64,000 nucleotides of DNA. It comes from Hyphomicrobiales bacterium (GTDB lineage Bacteria; Pseudomonadota; Alphaproteobacteria; Rhizobiales; Xanthobacteraceae). The stretch lies in assembly GCA_017305535.1 (NCBI GenBank), contig JAFKKN010000012.1, positions 1 to 64,000 on the forward strand, read 5' to 3'. Positions 35,328-44,045 of the stretch are shown here, piece after piece (positions within the stretch are counted from its first letter, which is position 1; every line of letters starts with the position of its first letter). The translations under genes and the position numbers were made by a program. The notes beneath the pieces are model-generated. The model saw only the letters and a program-made list of their open reading frames with translations, was not told where the DNA came from and did not search any database.

Positions 35328-36956
35328 TCAGGTCTTGAGGCGATCGCGGGTCACGCGAATCCCGGCCGCCTCGCGATCCCATGTGTCCTGGGTTATCCCT
35401 TCGGATCTCAGGAAGTGCTTTTCAATTTTCGCGGTCGGCGTCTTAGGCAACGCCTGCATCTGCCGAATGTAACGCGGGACCATGAAATGAGGCATGCGGC
35501 GCGACAGGAACGCAATCAGTTCCTCATCTGACAATACCACATCCGGCTTTGGCACGACGGCTGCGAGAACGTCCTCCTCGCCATACTCGCTTGGAACCCC
35601 GACTACGGCAGCTTCGAGAATGCCGGGATACGCAAGGATCTCCGCCTCGACTTCGAACGAGGATATGTTCTCGCCTCGCCGGCGAATGGCGTCCTTCATG
35701 CGATCGACAAAGAAGTAATTTCCGTCGGCGTCGACCCGGAACGCATCCCCGGTATGAAACCATCCATTCCGCCACGCGACGGCGGTCGCCTCGGGGTTCT
35801 TGTAGTATCCATGGGACATCGACCACGGCATATCGGAGCGCAGGATCAACTCACCCACCTCTCCCGTGGCAACCTCACAATCATTTTTATCGACGATCCG
35901 CGCATCCATGCCGGATCGTAATTGGCCGCACGACCCGCGGCTGGAAGGATTGTCTCCCGAGCGAATCGGACAGGAAATTTCGCTCATGTTGAAGACGGTA
36001 AAAACCGTGCAGCCGAAGCGTTCCGCGATAGCCGGCGCATCCTCGTTGAGCGGCAAGACCATCACCCGGCGCAGCATGTGGTCACGATCGCGCGCTGACG
36101 GCGGTTGCCGCACGAGAAATGTCGCCATCGATGCCAGCAGAACGCATGCGGTGGCTTCGAGGATACGACAGCGATCGAGAAATGTATCGGTGGCGAAGGA
36201 GTCGAGTACCGCGATCGACCCTTTCCGGGCCATCGCACCGTAAACGAAAAGCGTGCCGCCGACATGGAAAAGCGGCAGATTGATCATCCATCGATCTTGC
36301 GCGCCGGTGCCGTCAGTGCACTCCATACCCATGGAGTAAAGATGGAGATAACTGGACAGCACGCCCTTGGACGGCCCGGTGGTGCCGGAGGTGTAGCAGA
36401 TCGCCTGCACATCCCACGGCATCAGCTCTTCAACGGGCAAATCCTGGTCGCAATGTCCCTTTAGCTGCTCGAACCCGCGCATCTGAACTCCGCAGCGCTC
36501 GAACTCGTCCCTGTTCTCGATCCGCGAAAGATCCGTGAAGATAACCTTCAAACGTCCGGTGTTCTCGAGATCCAGCAACCGTCCCGCCAGATCCGGATGG
36601 CAAAGCAGAACCTCGGCGTCGGAATTGTCGATCACGTGTTTCAGCAACGCGCCACGATACGCGGTGTTGATTCCGACAAACACCGCGCCGATGGTGTTGA
36701 TGCCGAACCAAGCTCCAAGCGCCACAGCGCCATTGGGCATCCACACCAGAACCTTATCGCCGCGCTTGACGCCTGCGCGCCGCAGACCGCTGCCGGCTTC
36801 GCGCGCGACCGTGAAGGCATCGGCACAAGTCCAATGCTTGCCGTCCTCGAAAACAGCGCAGATGCCCTCGGGTTCGACTTCCGCCCGCCGCGCCAGAATA
36901 TATGGCAGCACGCAATCATGCGCGGCAGGACTCCGTTTACCGACACTGAATGCCAT
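35328..36956 (-). CDS. AMP-dependent acyl-CoA ligase (CaiC-like)
   Basis: 542 residues. Adenylate-forming signatures: CYTSGTTGPSKGVLSSY, LPLFHVGGTLFVYGA, FNMSEISCPI, FHTGDAFRVDADGNYFFVDR and MKDAIRRRGENISSFEVEAE, with the catalytic-Lys region LPKTPTAKIEKHFLR. It resembles crotonobetaine/carnitine-CoA ligases and other short carboxylate ligases. Nine bases separate its start from the upstream solute-binding protein stop, so the two are co-transcribed; the carboxylase gene follows after 146 bases. The implied path is uptake, CoA activation and carboxylation of an unknown acid. Confidence 0.88.
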   Translation of the reverse strand: MAFSVGKRSPAAHDCVLPYILARRAEVEPEGICAVFEDGKHWTCADAFTVAREAGSGLRRAGVKRGDKVLVWMPNGAVALGAWFGINTIGAVFVGINTAYRGALLKHVIDNSDAEVLLCHPDLAGRLLDLENTGRLKVIFTDLSRIENRDEFERCGVQMRGFEQLKGHCDQDLPVEELMPWDVQAICYTSGTTGPSKGVLSSYLHLYSMGMECTDGTGAQDRWMINLPLFHVGGTLFVYGAMARKGSIAVLDSFATDTFLDRCRILEATACVLLASMATFLVRQPPSARDRDHMLRRVMVLPLNEDAPAIAERFGCTVFTVFNMSEISCPIRSGDNPSSRGSCGQLRSGMDARIVDKNDCEVATGEVGELILRSDMPWSMSHGYYKNPEATAVAWRNGWFHTGDAFRVDADGNYFFVDRMKDAIRRRGENISSFEVEAEILAYPGILEAAVVGVPSEYGEEDVLAAVVPKPDVVLSDEELIAFLSRRMPHFMVPRYIRQMQALPKTPTAKIEKHFLRSEGITQDTWDREAAGIRVTRDRLKT

Positions 36957-36964
36957 CTAGGCGC

Positions 36965-38173
36965 TCATTTCTTGATAAGCGGGCATTTAGAGTCGGCCAT
37001 CGCACCGAAAGCCTGGGCGCCTGGGACGGTCGATACGATATCGTAGTAATCCCACGGCTTCTTGGATTCGCTTAGCGACTTCACACGCGCAAGATAGACG
37101 TCGTGAACCAGCAGGCCATCCTGACGTATCGCACCGCCGCGGGCAAAAAAATCGTTGATCGGCTTGTCCTTCATCGCAGTTATGGTCGCGCGGCCATCGC
37201 GCCATCCGACCAATTTCGCGGCCTGGAGATAGGCCAGCGTGGCCGAATAGTCCGCCTGCTGATAGAAGGTCGGCATACGCTTCATCGTCTGGAAATAGCG
37301 TTCCGCGAATGCGCGGGAACTGTCGTCCTTGTCCCAGTATGACGCCGTCGTGAGAACGGTGTTCTGCGCGCGATCCAGGCCCATGGCATTCACGTCGGTC
37401 AGGAAGATCAGCATCGCCGCCAGATCCTGCCCGCCTTTCTGAAGTCCGAATTCCCCCGCCTGCGCGATCGCGTTGGACATGTCCGTACTTGCATTCGCAA
37501 GTCCAATGACCTGCGCCTTCGATGCCTGCGCTTGCAGCAGGAACGAGGAGAAATCGCTGGTGTTAAGCGGGTGCTTCACCGATCCGACGACTTTCCCGCC
37601 ATTCAACTCGATGAACTTCGTCGCTTCCGCCAACAAGGAATGCCCGAAGGCGTAGTCAGCCACGAGGAAGAACCAGGTTTTCTTGCCCTGGTCGATCAGC
37701 GCCTTAACTGTTCCGTTCACCAGCGCATGTGAATTGAGGCCATAATGAACGTGATTGGGTGAGCAAGCATCGTTCGTGAGGCGATCCGAGATCGCACCGG
37801 TGATCAAGGCGGACTTGTTGTAAGTCTTGGCAATTTCCACCACCGCAAGCGCGACGGCAGAACCCGCGGCATCAACGACAACATCGACACCTTCGCTATC
37901 GAACCAGCGGCGCACCAAGGCGCTCGCGATATCAGGTTTATTCTGATGATCGCCTTGAATGATCTCGATTTTCTTGCCGTTGATGCTGCCGCCGAAATCC
38001 TGCACCGCGAGTTCAACAGCGCGAACGGAGCCTGCTCCGGTCATATCCGAGTAGATCCCGCTCATATCGGCGAGAACACCGATACGCAGGACATCTTCAG
38101 CAGCCTTGGCTGGCACCGCGCTCAAAATCGTCAAGGCAACTACGGCAAGACACATTCGTATCGTCAACGGCAT
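36965..38173 (-). CDS. ABC-transporter solute-binding protein, branched-chain amino acid type
   Basis: 402 residues from the ATG at 38173, preceded by GGAGG; the longer frame to 38293 is AT-rich and lacks a ribosome site. Signal peptide ends near residue 24 (VPAKA). It shares with the protein at 3959-5176 the segments RIGVLADMSGIYSDM, GSV.HPLNTSDFSS, LIDQGKK and CSPN, so the two are paralogues from one duplication or one source. It lies first in the binding-protein / ligase / carboxylase set, downstream of a TetR gene. The ligand is probably the acid activated by the ligase. Transport partners are not in the window. Confidence 0.87.
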   Translation of the reverse strand: MPLTIRMCLAVVALTILSAVPAKAAEDVLRIGVLADMSGIYSDMTGAGSVRAVELAVQDFGGSINGKKIEIIQGDHQNKPDIASALVRRWFDSEGVDVVVDAAGSAVALAVVEIAKTYNKSALITGAISDRLTNDACSPNHVHYGLNSHALVNGTVKALIDQGKKTWFFLVADYAFGHSLLAEATKFIELNGGKVVGSVKHPLNTSDFSSFLLQAQASKAQVIGLANASTDMSNAIAQAGEFGLQKGGQDLAAMLIFLTDVNAMGLDRAQNTVLTTASYWDKDDSSRAFAERYFQTMKRMPTFYQQADYSATLAYLQAAKLVGWRDGRATITAMKDKPINDFFARGGAIRQDGLLVHDVYLARVKSLSESKKPWDYYDIVSTVPGAQAFGAMADSKCPLIKK

Positions 38174-38430
38174 GATTTCCTCCGGGTTGCTTCGAACCTG
38201 CCGGGAAAAACGCCGGGAGTCAATAATTATGAAATTACTTTCATTATTTTTCTGATAGGCATTGGTGGCTGTCGAACACCTCTTGAAAAGCAAAGGTCAT
38301 TGACGTTTCCAAAGCCGCCTGGCTGAAACGGATGGAGCGCACGACATTTCTGAAGAGGTTTGATTGACGAGAGCTCCCCTACCTGGGTTAAGCACAATAC
38401 GCTTTAGGAGGGGCGCTCTAACAATGCAGA

Positions 38431-39069
38431 TCACTCTGCGGCGAGAGTGCGGTGCAAAATGTCATTGTAAATAGCAACGATGCGCGCGTCGATTTCGCCA
38501 TTCGACGACACATAAGATTTCAGCCTCAAGCCATAGAAGGAGCGCTGAGCCATCAGCATGAGGGCTACAGCCTCAATCTCGTGACCTTTCAGTTTGCGTA
38601 TTTCGCCCGTGGATGCCGAATGCTTTAAAATTCGCCGATAGCCACCGGTGATCGATTCGAAATACCGCTCGAACGCGTCGGGACTAAAGATCTCCGCCTC
38701 GTTCAAGACCCTCACAAAAAACGGATGCTGGTGTAGGAATTTGAACCATGCGCGAAACGCAGCTTCCTCGCGCTCAAAAAAACCTGCGTTCGCGGGCACG
38801 GATGCCTTGATGCTGCTTCGCAGACGGCTGCCATAGCTATCCATGAGTTCTGCGAACAGGGCGTCGGTGCTTTCAAAGTAATTATAGAATGTTCCGAGCG
38901 CGATGTTCGCCCGCTCCGTAATGCGGACTAGCGTCGCGGCTGCAAAGCCTTGTTCAGCAATGATGACCGCAGCCGCTTCCATCAAAGCTTCACGGGTTTG
39001 CTCACGCTTCTGCTCACGCCGGGATGGCTCAAGTTTTTGCGACCGCAATTGAACTGCTTTCTTGCCCAT
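38431..39069 (-). CDS. TetR-family transcriptional regulator
   Basis: 212 residues. N-terminal helix-turn-helix: REQTREALMEAAAVIIAEQG, FAAATLVRITERANIALGTF and YNYFESTDALFAELM. The C-terminal ligand domain is all-helical and resembles regulators of acyl-CoA or lipid metabolism (AFRAWFKFLHQHPFFVRVLN). It lies upstream of the binding-protein / ligase / carboxylase genes on the same strand, 257 bases from the next start, so it is the likely repressor of that set. An imperfect hairpin at about 38370-38420 follows its stop. Confidence 0.88.
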   Translation of the reverse strand: MGKKAVQLRSQKLEPSRREQKREQTREALMEAAAVIIAEQGFAAATLVRITERANIALGTFYNYFESTDALFAELMDSYGSRLRSSIKASVPANAGFFEREEAAFRAWFKFLHQHPFFVRVLNEAEIFSPDAFERYFESITGGYRRILKHSASTGEIRKLKGHEIEAVALMLMAQRSFYGLRLKSYVSSNGEIDARIVAIYNDILHRTLAAE

Positions 39070-39509
39070 TTCTCAGCCTTCGGATCTCAGCAACCTAAAC
39101 TATTAATGGATGTCCTGGACGTGGGCCATAGCTGGCGCTTTCGGCAAAGGGCAATCCTGAGGCAAGCTGAAAGTGCCACCAAATGCCCAAGGTCGAACTT
39201 TGGCTGCGTTGATCGAACTGTTCAAAGTACCGGCAATCCGATTCACATCAAAAGCGAAAGCAGCCTTCTTGGAGGCGCTGGTCGGCGTAGTCTGGACAGA
39301 TACCATTCCATTTCAGGTCCGCAGTTTGGTTCCGCACGATGGGCATGCTGGCGCGCCTGGAGAGATTTGAACTCGCTCCATTCGGCAGATATCTGAAAAT
39401 CGCTCGCTCTCTCGAGGAAAACTAAAGTATGGCGACCGGAAAGCCACCAAAGCCGGGTATCAACCTTGGTGGCGCCCTCCCAGATTCTTCGAGGAGTGGA
39501 GAGCCGACT
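39070..39509. other. Gene-poor stretch with an unidentified remnant
   Basis: A minus-strand frame from about 39306 to 39103 has partial coding character (AFAFDVNRIAGTLN, RPWAFGGTFSLPQDCPLP) and, upstream across a stop, CPSCG. It could be a decayed gene, but I cannot name it. The rest of the 440 bases shows no gene or clear regulatory element beyond the presumed TetR promoter. Confidence 0.35.
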
Positions 39510-39755
39510 TCAAGAGACACCGATCCCTTTAGGGACCATGCCGACAAACTGAAAAACAATCCCCTCACCCTCGAGGACGTCCCTGATCAAATCAATCGTT
39601 TCCGGATGCGCCAGTGTTTTCCCGGATTCGTAACGAGCGATCGTACGTTTCGATATTCCGGAACGCGCAGACAGTTGATCCTGACTCCAATTGAGCCACG
39701 CCCGCGCCGCCCTCACCTGTGCCGGAGAGACCGTTGGCTGAAGCGCGTTAACCAT
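39510..39755 (-). CDS. Small XRE-family helix-turn-helix protein
   Basis: 81 residues: ARAWLNWSQDQLSARSGISK followed by RTIARYESGKTLAHPETIDL and IRDVLEGEGIVFQF, a complete Cro/CI-type DNA-binding domain with nothing else. Proteins of this size and sequence type are common as stand-alone regulators near phage or island ends in rhizobia. It lies 128 bases inside the right island boundary, the usual position of island control genes, but no integrase or excisionase accompanies it. Confidence 0.8.
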   Translation of the reverse strand: MVNALQPTVSPAQVRAARAWLNWSQDQLSARSGISKRTIARYESGKTLAHPETIDLIRDVLEGEGIVFQFVGMVPKGIGVS

Positions 39756-39867
39756 ATTTCGTCCTTTTTGCGGACAGATCGAGCGCGCCGTGATATCCTT
39801 ATGGTTAAGGTCGAGTTAACGGACGCGCCGCCGAGGCGGCAAGACCTCACTTCCGATGTAGCCGGAG

Positions 39868-39930
39868 CAACCATTGATATCGTTGGTGGGCCCGGCAGGA
39901 CTCGAACCTGCAACCAGACCGTTATGAGCG
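39868..39930 (-). other. Putative att site, right (within the intact tRNA)
   Basis: These 63 bases match 3621-3682 with one indel and one substitution. They cover the tRNA from the anticodon arm to 16 bases past the CCA. Upstream of 39930 (5' half of the tRNA) the similarity stops, giving the crossover-side limit. Confidence 0.8.
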
Positions 39931-39959
39931 GCCGGCTCTAACCATTGAGCTACAGGCCC
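39884..39959 (-). tRNA. tRNA with CAT anticodon, probably tRNA-Ile2 (lysidine-modified)
   Basis: A 76-base cloverleaf with encoded CCA: acceptor GGGCCTG paired with CGGGCCC, D-stem GCTC/GAGC, anticodon stem GGCCG/CGGTC around the loop CTCATAA, T-stem GCAGG/CCTGC around TTCGAGT. The anticodon is CAT; the GC-rich acceptor resembles minor isoleucine tRNA rather than elongator methionine tRNA, but the two cannot be separated with certainty by eye. It serves as the integration target of the island to its 3' side. Confidence 0.9.
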
Positions 39960-40119
39960 AGGCCGGACGTCGCGTGTGCCGTCGGCGCCGGCGCAGGCAT
40001 CCCTTACAATGCCGAATGCCGCGCCGCAATCGGCGGGTGGTGGATTTTCGACCCGGTACGCCTCTCGCGACAACACCGCGAGCGGCGGGGCACCGCCGCC
40101 CGCTCAAAATCGAGCGCCG

Positions 40120-42201
40120 CTAAAACGTCGCCCGCGCCTTCACGTAAAAGGTGCGTCCCGGTTGCGGCAATCCCCACGCAAGCTCGAAGTTCTGGTCCAG
40201 GAGGTTCTTGACGCCGCCCGCGACCTCGAAATTGTCGGTCACCTTGTAGGATGCCTGAATGTTGGCCAGCGTGTAGGCGCCGGTCAGCACATAAGGGAAC
40301 GCCTGCACCGGATTGGTCGAGACGTCGCTCCAGCGATCGCTGGCGATCTCGAGACTCGGCGTAATGGTCAGCCGCTCGATCGGCCGCCATGACATATACA
40401 GAAATGCCTTGTGGGTCGGCACGCCGGTCGGCCGCAGGTTCGGCTGCAACGCGTCCTTGATGGTGCGATAGATGTACGTGTAGTTGCCGCCGACACTGAC
40501 CTGCTGCGACAGCGCGGTTTCGGCCGAAACTTCGAAGCCGTAATAATGACCGTCGCCGACGTTCTGCGTCTGCGTCAGGCCGGGGCCGACCTGCACGGTC
40601 TGAATGAGATCGCGCACGTCGCTGTAGAACAACGCGGCGGCGAGCTTGGTGTCGCGCACGAAGCGGCCCTTCCAGCCGAGTTCGTAGTTGGTGGCGCGCT
40701 CCGGTCCGAGATTCGGATTCGGCACCGCGGTGCCGAAGCGCGTGCTGTAGAGTTCGAAGATCGTGGGAAAACGCGCGCGATCCGAGACGCTGGCGTGAAG
40801 CTGCGCCGTGTCGGAGTAACGCCAGACCGCGGCCGTCTGCCAGTTGAACGCATCCGATCCGCCCTTCGGATATTCGTAGATTCGGTTCGTCGTGCTGTTG
40901 AACTCCTCCGCTTTGCCGATCCAGTACTGATCGTAGCTGATGCCGCCGATCAGGTCGAAATCTCTGGTGACATGGAAGGTGTCCTCCAGCGCCACCGACC
41001 ACGTGGTCTGGCTCTGGTTCTGTTTCGGCTCGACGAACCGGAACGCCGGACTGGTCGGACGATTATCATTCCATTCGGTGTGGAAATCCTGCCGATAGTG
41101 CAACGCGGCCTTGAGGCTGTTGCGCGGAATGAGTTCGGTCCCCGCCTCCACCGAACCGCCGCGCGCGTTATCTTCATAAATACTGCGGAAGCGGCCGTTG
41201 GCGGATTGCGTGGTGTAGGAGATGTTGTCGAACGCATCGAGCGCGTTGTCGAACGTATTGTAATAGAGTTTGGTCTTGATATACGACGCCTCGCCCAGCC
41301 GGGTATTGGAAGCGAACGACAGGTTCTGGATGTTCCACCACGGCCAACGCCAGAAACTGTTCGGCGGCACCGGCGGGTTGTTGTAGACGTTCAGCGGCGC
41401 GCCCTTCTCGCCGGACTGCTTGATGAAGTTGATGCTGTATTCGTCGGTGGCGTTCGGCGTGTAGCCGGCCTTGAGGTTGATGCGCCAGTCGCGGGTGTCG
41501 GAGCTGAGCCGCTCGCCGGACGGCTGCAGCGAGCCGGGCGTCGGCTGATAGTCGCGCGACAGCGACCAGAAATCCTGATTGAGATAGCTGGCGCTGCCCT
41601 GCACGTAGAAATCCTGCTGGCGCGAACCGAGCATCGCGTAGCTGTTCCAGCCCTGGAACGTACCGCGATTGTCGAACGTCGCGCCGCTCATGAATTCGGC
41701 CTCGTAAGGCTTCACTGGTTTGCGCGTCACCAGATTGATCGCGCCGCCCATGCCGCCCGGCCCGTCCAACACCGAGGCGTAGCCCTTCTGGATTTGAATC
41801 TCGGCGATGTCATTGGTGAGGAAGCGGCCGTAGTCGAGCCGATTGTCGGCGGGCAGGTAGACGCGCACACCGTCGATGGTCAGTGGCACCTGCCAGCGGC
41901 CGAAACCGCGCACGAAGATATCGCTCTCGTTGCGGCGGCCGTTGGAATCGAGCGTGCTGGTGACGCCGGGCACCAGATTGACCGCTTCATCGAGCGTCTT
42001 CTTCTCGAACGTCCAGGCCTGTTCGCGCGTCACGGTCGCGCCGCCGATGCCAGCCTCGCCCTGCTGCGATCCGACCACATAGATTTCGCCGAGTTGATAG
42101 ACTCCGCCGCGATCCTGCGCCCCCGCGCCGACCGTCAAAGCGACAAACGCCACCGATGACAGGAGTGCACTCCTGCCCACGAACCCTGATGATATTTTCA
42201 C
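40120..42201 (-). CDS. TonB-dependent outer-membrane receptor
   Basis: 693 residues from a GTG at 42201 (GGTGGGG upstream), which gives a proper signal peptide (residues about 1-28, ending VGAGAQ); an ATG at 42279 would add a poor leader. Plug domain: GEIYVVGSQQGEAGI, TLDEAVNLVPGVTS, IFVRGFGRWQVPLTIDGVRV, YASVLDGPGGMGGAINLVTR. The barrel ends in FYVKARATF with a terminal Phe. Such receptors import siderophores, metal chelates or other large ligands using TonB energy. The gene lies just outside the right island boundary, and an AT-rich palindrome at 42226-42241 sits in its promoter region. Ligand unknown. Confidence 0.9.
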   Translation of the reverse strand: MKISSGFVGRSALLSSVAFVALTVGAGAQDRGGVYQLGEIYVVGSQQGEAGIGGATVTREQAWTFEKKTLDEAVNLVPGVTSTLDSNGRRNESDIFVRGFGRWQVPLTIDGVRVYLPADNRLDYGRFLTNDIAEIQIQKGYASVLDGPGGMGGAINLVTRKPVKPYEAEFMSGATFDNRGTFQGWNSYAMLGSRQQDFYVQGSASYLNQDFWSLSRDYQPTPGSLQPSGERLSSDTRDWRINLKAGYTPNATDEYSINFIKQSGEKGAPLNVYNNPPVPPNSFWRWPWWNIQNLSFASNTRLGEASYIKTKLYYNTFDNALDAFDNISYTTQSANGRFRSIYEDNARGGSVEAGTELIPRNSLKAALHYRQDFHTEWNDNRPTSPAFRFVEPKQNQSQTTWSVALEDTFHVTRDFDLIGGISYDQYWIGKAEEFNSTTNRIYEYPKGGSDAFNWQTAAVWRYSDTAQLHASVSDRARFPTIFELYSTRFGTAVPNPNLGPERATNYELGWKGRFVRDTKLAAALFYSDVRDLIQTVQVGPGLTQTQNVGDGHYYGFEVSAETALSQQVSVGGNYTYIYRTIKDALQPNLRPTGVPTHKAFLYMSWRPIERLTITPSLEIASDRWSDVSTNPVQAFPYVLTGAYTLANIQASYKVTDNFEVAGGVKNLLDQNFELAWGLPQPGRTFYVKARATF

Positions 42202-42225
42202 GCCAGCCCCACCGCGTTTCGTTAT

Positions 42226-42241
42226 ATATATTTTAATATAT
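42226..42241. promoter_or_regulatory. AT-rich palindrome upstream of the TonB receptor
   Basis: ATATAT-TTTA-ATATAT: perfect 6-bp arms around four bases, 25 bases upstream of the GTG start. The position suits an operator or -10 region of a metal-regulated receptor gene, but it does not match the Irr, RirA or NikR consensus that I know. Confidence 0.4.
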
Positions 42242-42462
42242 CGAGACTCGCGGCGCTCGAAGCTGCATATCGGCGACATATTGACGCGGATATAGCGATA
42301 TCATGACACGCCATGGCGTTTTCGGGCGAAGTGAATACCGGTTCGCGCGAAGAACGTGAAGAAAACGCATTCAACTAAATGCAAAAGTCCGCTACGCGGC
42401 AGCAGCAAGACCGCGGCACGACCGACATCTTCAAGTGTGTGAATGCCGCGCGATGCGACGGT

Positions 42463-43710
42463 TCACCCCATCCGTGGCGCGAGCGTGATGCGGCCCCGCG
42501 CCCGCCACAGCAGCGCAACCACGATGACGACGTTGATGGCATTCCACGCGGTCCCGTTGAGGAATGCGGCGGCGTAGGAGCCGGTCGCGTCGAAGATCAC
42601 ACCGGATATCCAGCCACCAAGCGACATGCCGACGACGGAGGCCAGGATGACGATGCCGACACGCGTTCCGGCTTCATGCGCCGGCATCGCCTCGCGGATG
42701 ATGATGGCATAGCTCGGCACGATGCCGCCCTGGAACAGGCCGAACAGCGCCGAGATCACGAACAACGAGCTCAGGCTGTCGAAGAACAGGAACAGCATCA
42801 GCGCGGTGCCTTGCGCGATCGATCCGATCAGCAGCGTGCGCAGGCCGCCGATGCGATCGGCGAGAAAGCCCGAGCCGATGCGGCTGACGATGCCGAAGCC
42901 GAGCATCAGCGACAGCATCTCCGCACCGCGCGCCGCGCCATAACCGAGATCGCCGCAATAAGCGACGATGTGCACCTGCGGCATCGACATCGCCACACAA
43001 CAGGCGACGCTGGCGATGGCGAGAATAGCAGTCAACGCATTGTTGCTGAGCCGCAAGTCGATGCGCGGCGGCGGTGCATCGACATGCGCGTGCCGCGCCG
43101 CGCCACCCATCTGGCTGCGCAGCACCAGCGTTGCGAGCGTCATCGCGATCGCCACGCAGATCCCCACCACGATATGGGTCGGCCGCCAGCCGAACGTCTG
43201 GATTCCCCAATTGAAAACCGGCGGCCAAATGGCGCCGCCGATATAGTTGCCACTGGCGGCGATGGTGACGGCGAGACCGCGATAGCGGTCGAACCAATGC
43301 GAGGCTTCGGTCATCAACGGCCCGAACGTGGCGGACGAGCCAAGTCCGATCAACAGATGCAGCACGATCACCTGCCACAGTGCCGTCGCATAACCGATGC
43401 CGACATAGCCCAGTCCCATTGCGGCGATGCCGATGCCGATCGCGGTGACAATTCCGAACCGGTCCATCATCTTGCCGGTGGCGACGCCGCCCAATCCGAA
43501 GCCCAGCATCACCATGGTGAAGGCCAGCGAGGCCGCGCCCCGCGAGGCGCCGAATTCCACCTGCACCACCGGGAGCGCTACCACCACCGACCACATGCCG
43601 ACGCTGCCGATCGAGCCGATCAGCACGGCGATGGCCAGCCGGACCCACGCCTTGCGGGAATCGGGGATGAATTTGCTCGAATCGAGCACCGGATTGGAAC
43701 TTTGTGTCAT
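42463..43710 (-). CDS. Major facilitator superfamily transporter
   Basis: 415 residues, 12 predicted membrane helices with a central hydrophilic loop (around residue 205, RHAHVDAPPPRIDLRLS). The MFS signature between helices 2 and 3 is GKMMDRFG. Typical helices are VRLAIAVLIGSIGSVGMWSV, VIVLHLLIGLGSSATFGPLM and IVSRIGSGFLADRIGG. It resembles the monocarboxylate/oxalate-type MFS permeases. It follows the TonB receptor's upstream region on the same strand; a shared function is not indicated. Substrate unknown. Confidence 0.88.
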   Translation of the reverse strand: MTQSSNPVLDSSKFIPDSRKAWVRLAIAVLIGSIGSVGMWSVVVALPVVQVEFGASRGAASLAFTMVMLGFGLGGVATGKMMDRFGIVTAIGIGIAAMGLGYVGIGYATALWQVIVLHLLIGLGSSATFGPLMTEASHWFDRYRGLAVTIAASGNYIGGAIWPPVFNWGIQTFGWRPTHIVVGICVAIAMTLATLVLRSQMGGAARHAHVDAPPPRIDLRLSNNALTAILAIASVACCVAMSMPQVHIVAYCGDLGYGAARGAEMLSLMLGFGIVSRIGSGFLADRIGGLRTLLIGSIAQGTALMLFLFFDSLSSLFVISALFGLFQGGIVPSYAIIIREAMPAHEAGTRVGIVILASVVGMSLGGWISGVIFDATGSYAAAFLNGTAWNAINVVIVVALLWRARGRITLAPRMG

Positions 43711-43862
43711 GACGCAACTTCGTCGGCCGACCTCGCAGGGTCAAGCGACGCGGCGCGCATTCGAGACATGCGCATTCGCCGGCACAAAACAGGAACGCAG
43801 ACAGATCGCGTTTGGGCGGCGACATTACGACACGAGCGAAGACGCGCTCAAAACGTCGCCGG

Positions 43863-43877
43863 TTAACGCTTTGCTAA
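43863..43877. promoter_or_regulatory. Candidate CtrA-binding site upstream of flhA
   Basis: TTAA-CGCTTTG-CTAA fits the alphaproteobacterial CtrA box TTAA-N7-TTAA with one mismatch, in the 335-base region between the divergent MFS gene and flhA, 169 bases upstream of the flhA start. Flagellar class II genes are common CtrA targets, and ctrA is close by at 49450. Confidence 0.5.
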
Positions 43878-44045
43878 CCATACACCGGGCAAATTTTGCC
43901 GAGTACAAGCAGAGTGTCGTGATTGCGCAACCGGGGGCGGCCCGTGGATGCCAGTGCGGTACCTCACTTTCGAAGCGGCGGCCTCGCGGCCACCGCACAG
44001 ACGTTTGCCGCGCGCGGGCGGCAGACGAGAGGGGACGCCGCGACG

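Larger units (their letters stand above)
3621..39930. mobile_element. Putative tRNA-borne genomic island, about 36 kb
   Basis: The segment lies between two direct repeats of about 62 bp derived from the tRNA 3' end. The intact tRNA is at the right edge with its 3' end facing into the segment, and the orphan 3' half is at the left edge. The content fits an accessory region: metabolic operons with their own regulators, an autotransporter operon, IS remnants and pseudogenes, flanked on the right by core motility and cell-cycle genes. No integrase, excisionase or conjugation gene is recognisable, so the element would now be immobile or have been mobilised in trans. The call rests on repeat geometry and gene content, not on comparison with an uninterrupted strain. 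Confidence 0.7.

Noticed and set aside
39510-39755. Excisionase or integrase of the island
   Set aside because: The protein is a plain XRE regulator; no tyrosine or serine recombinase motifs were found anywhere in the window.
42466-43866. Plus-strand His/Asp-rich 495-residue protein opposite the MFS gene
   Set aside because: The composition (RHRHR, DDD) is the antisense of a membrane protein, while the minus-strand frame has 12 membrane helices and MFS motifs.
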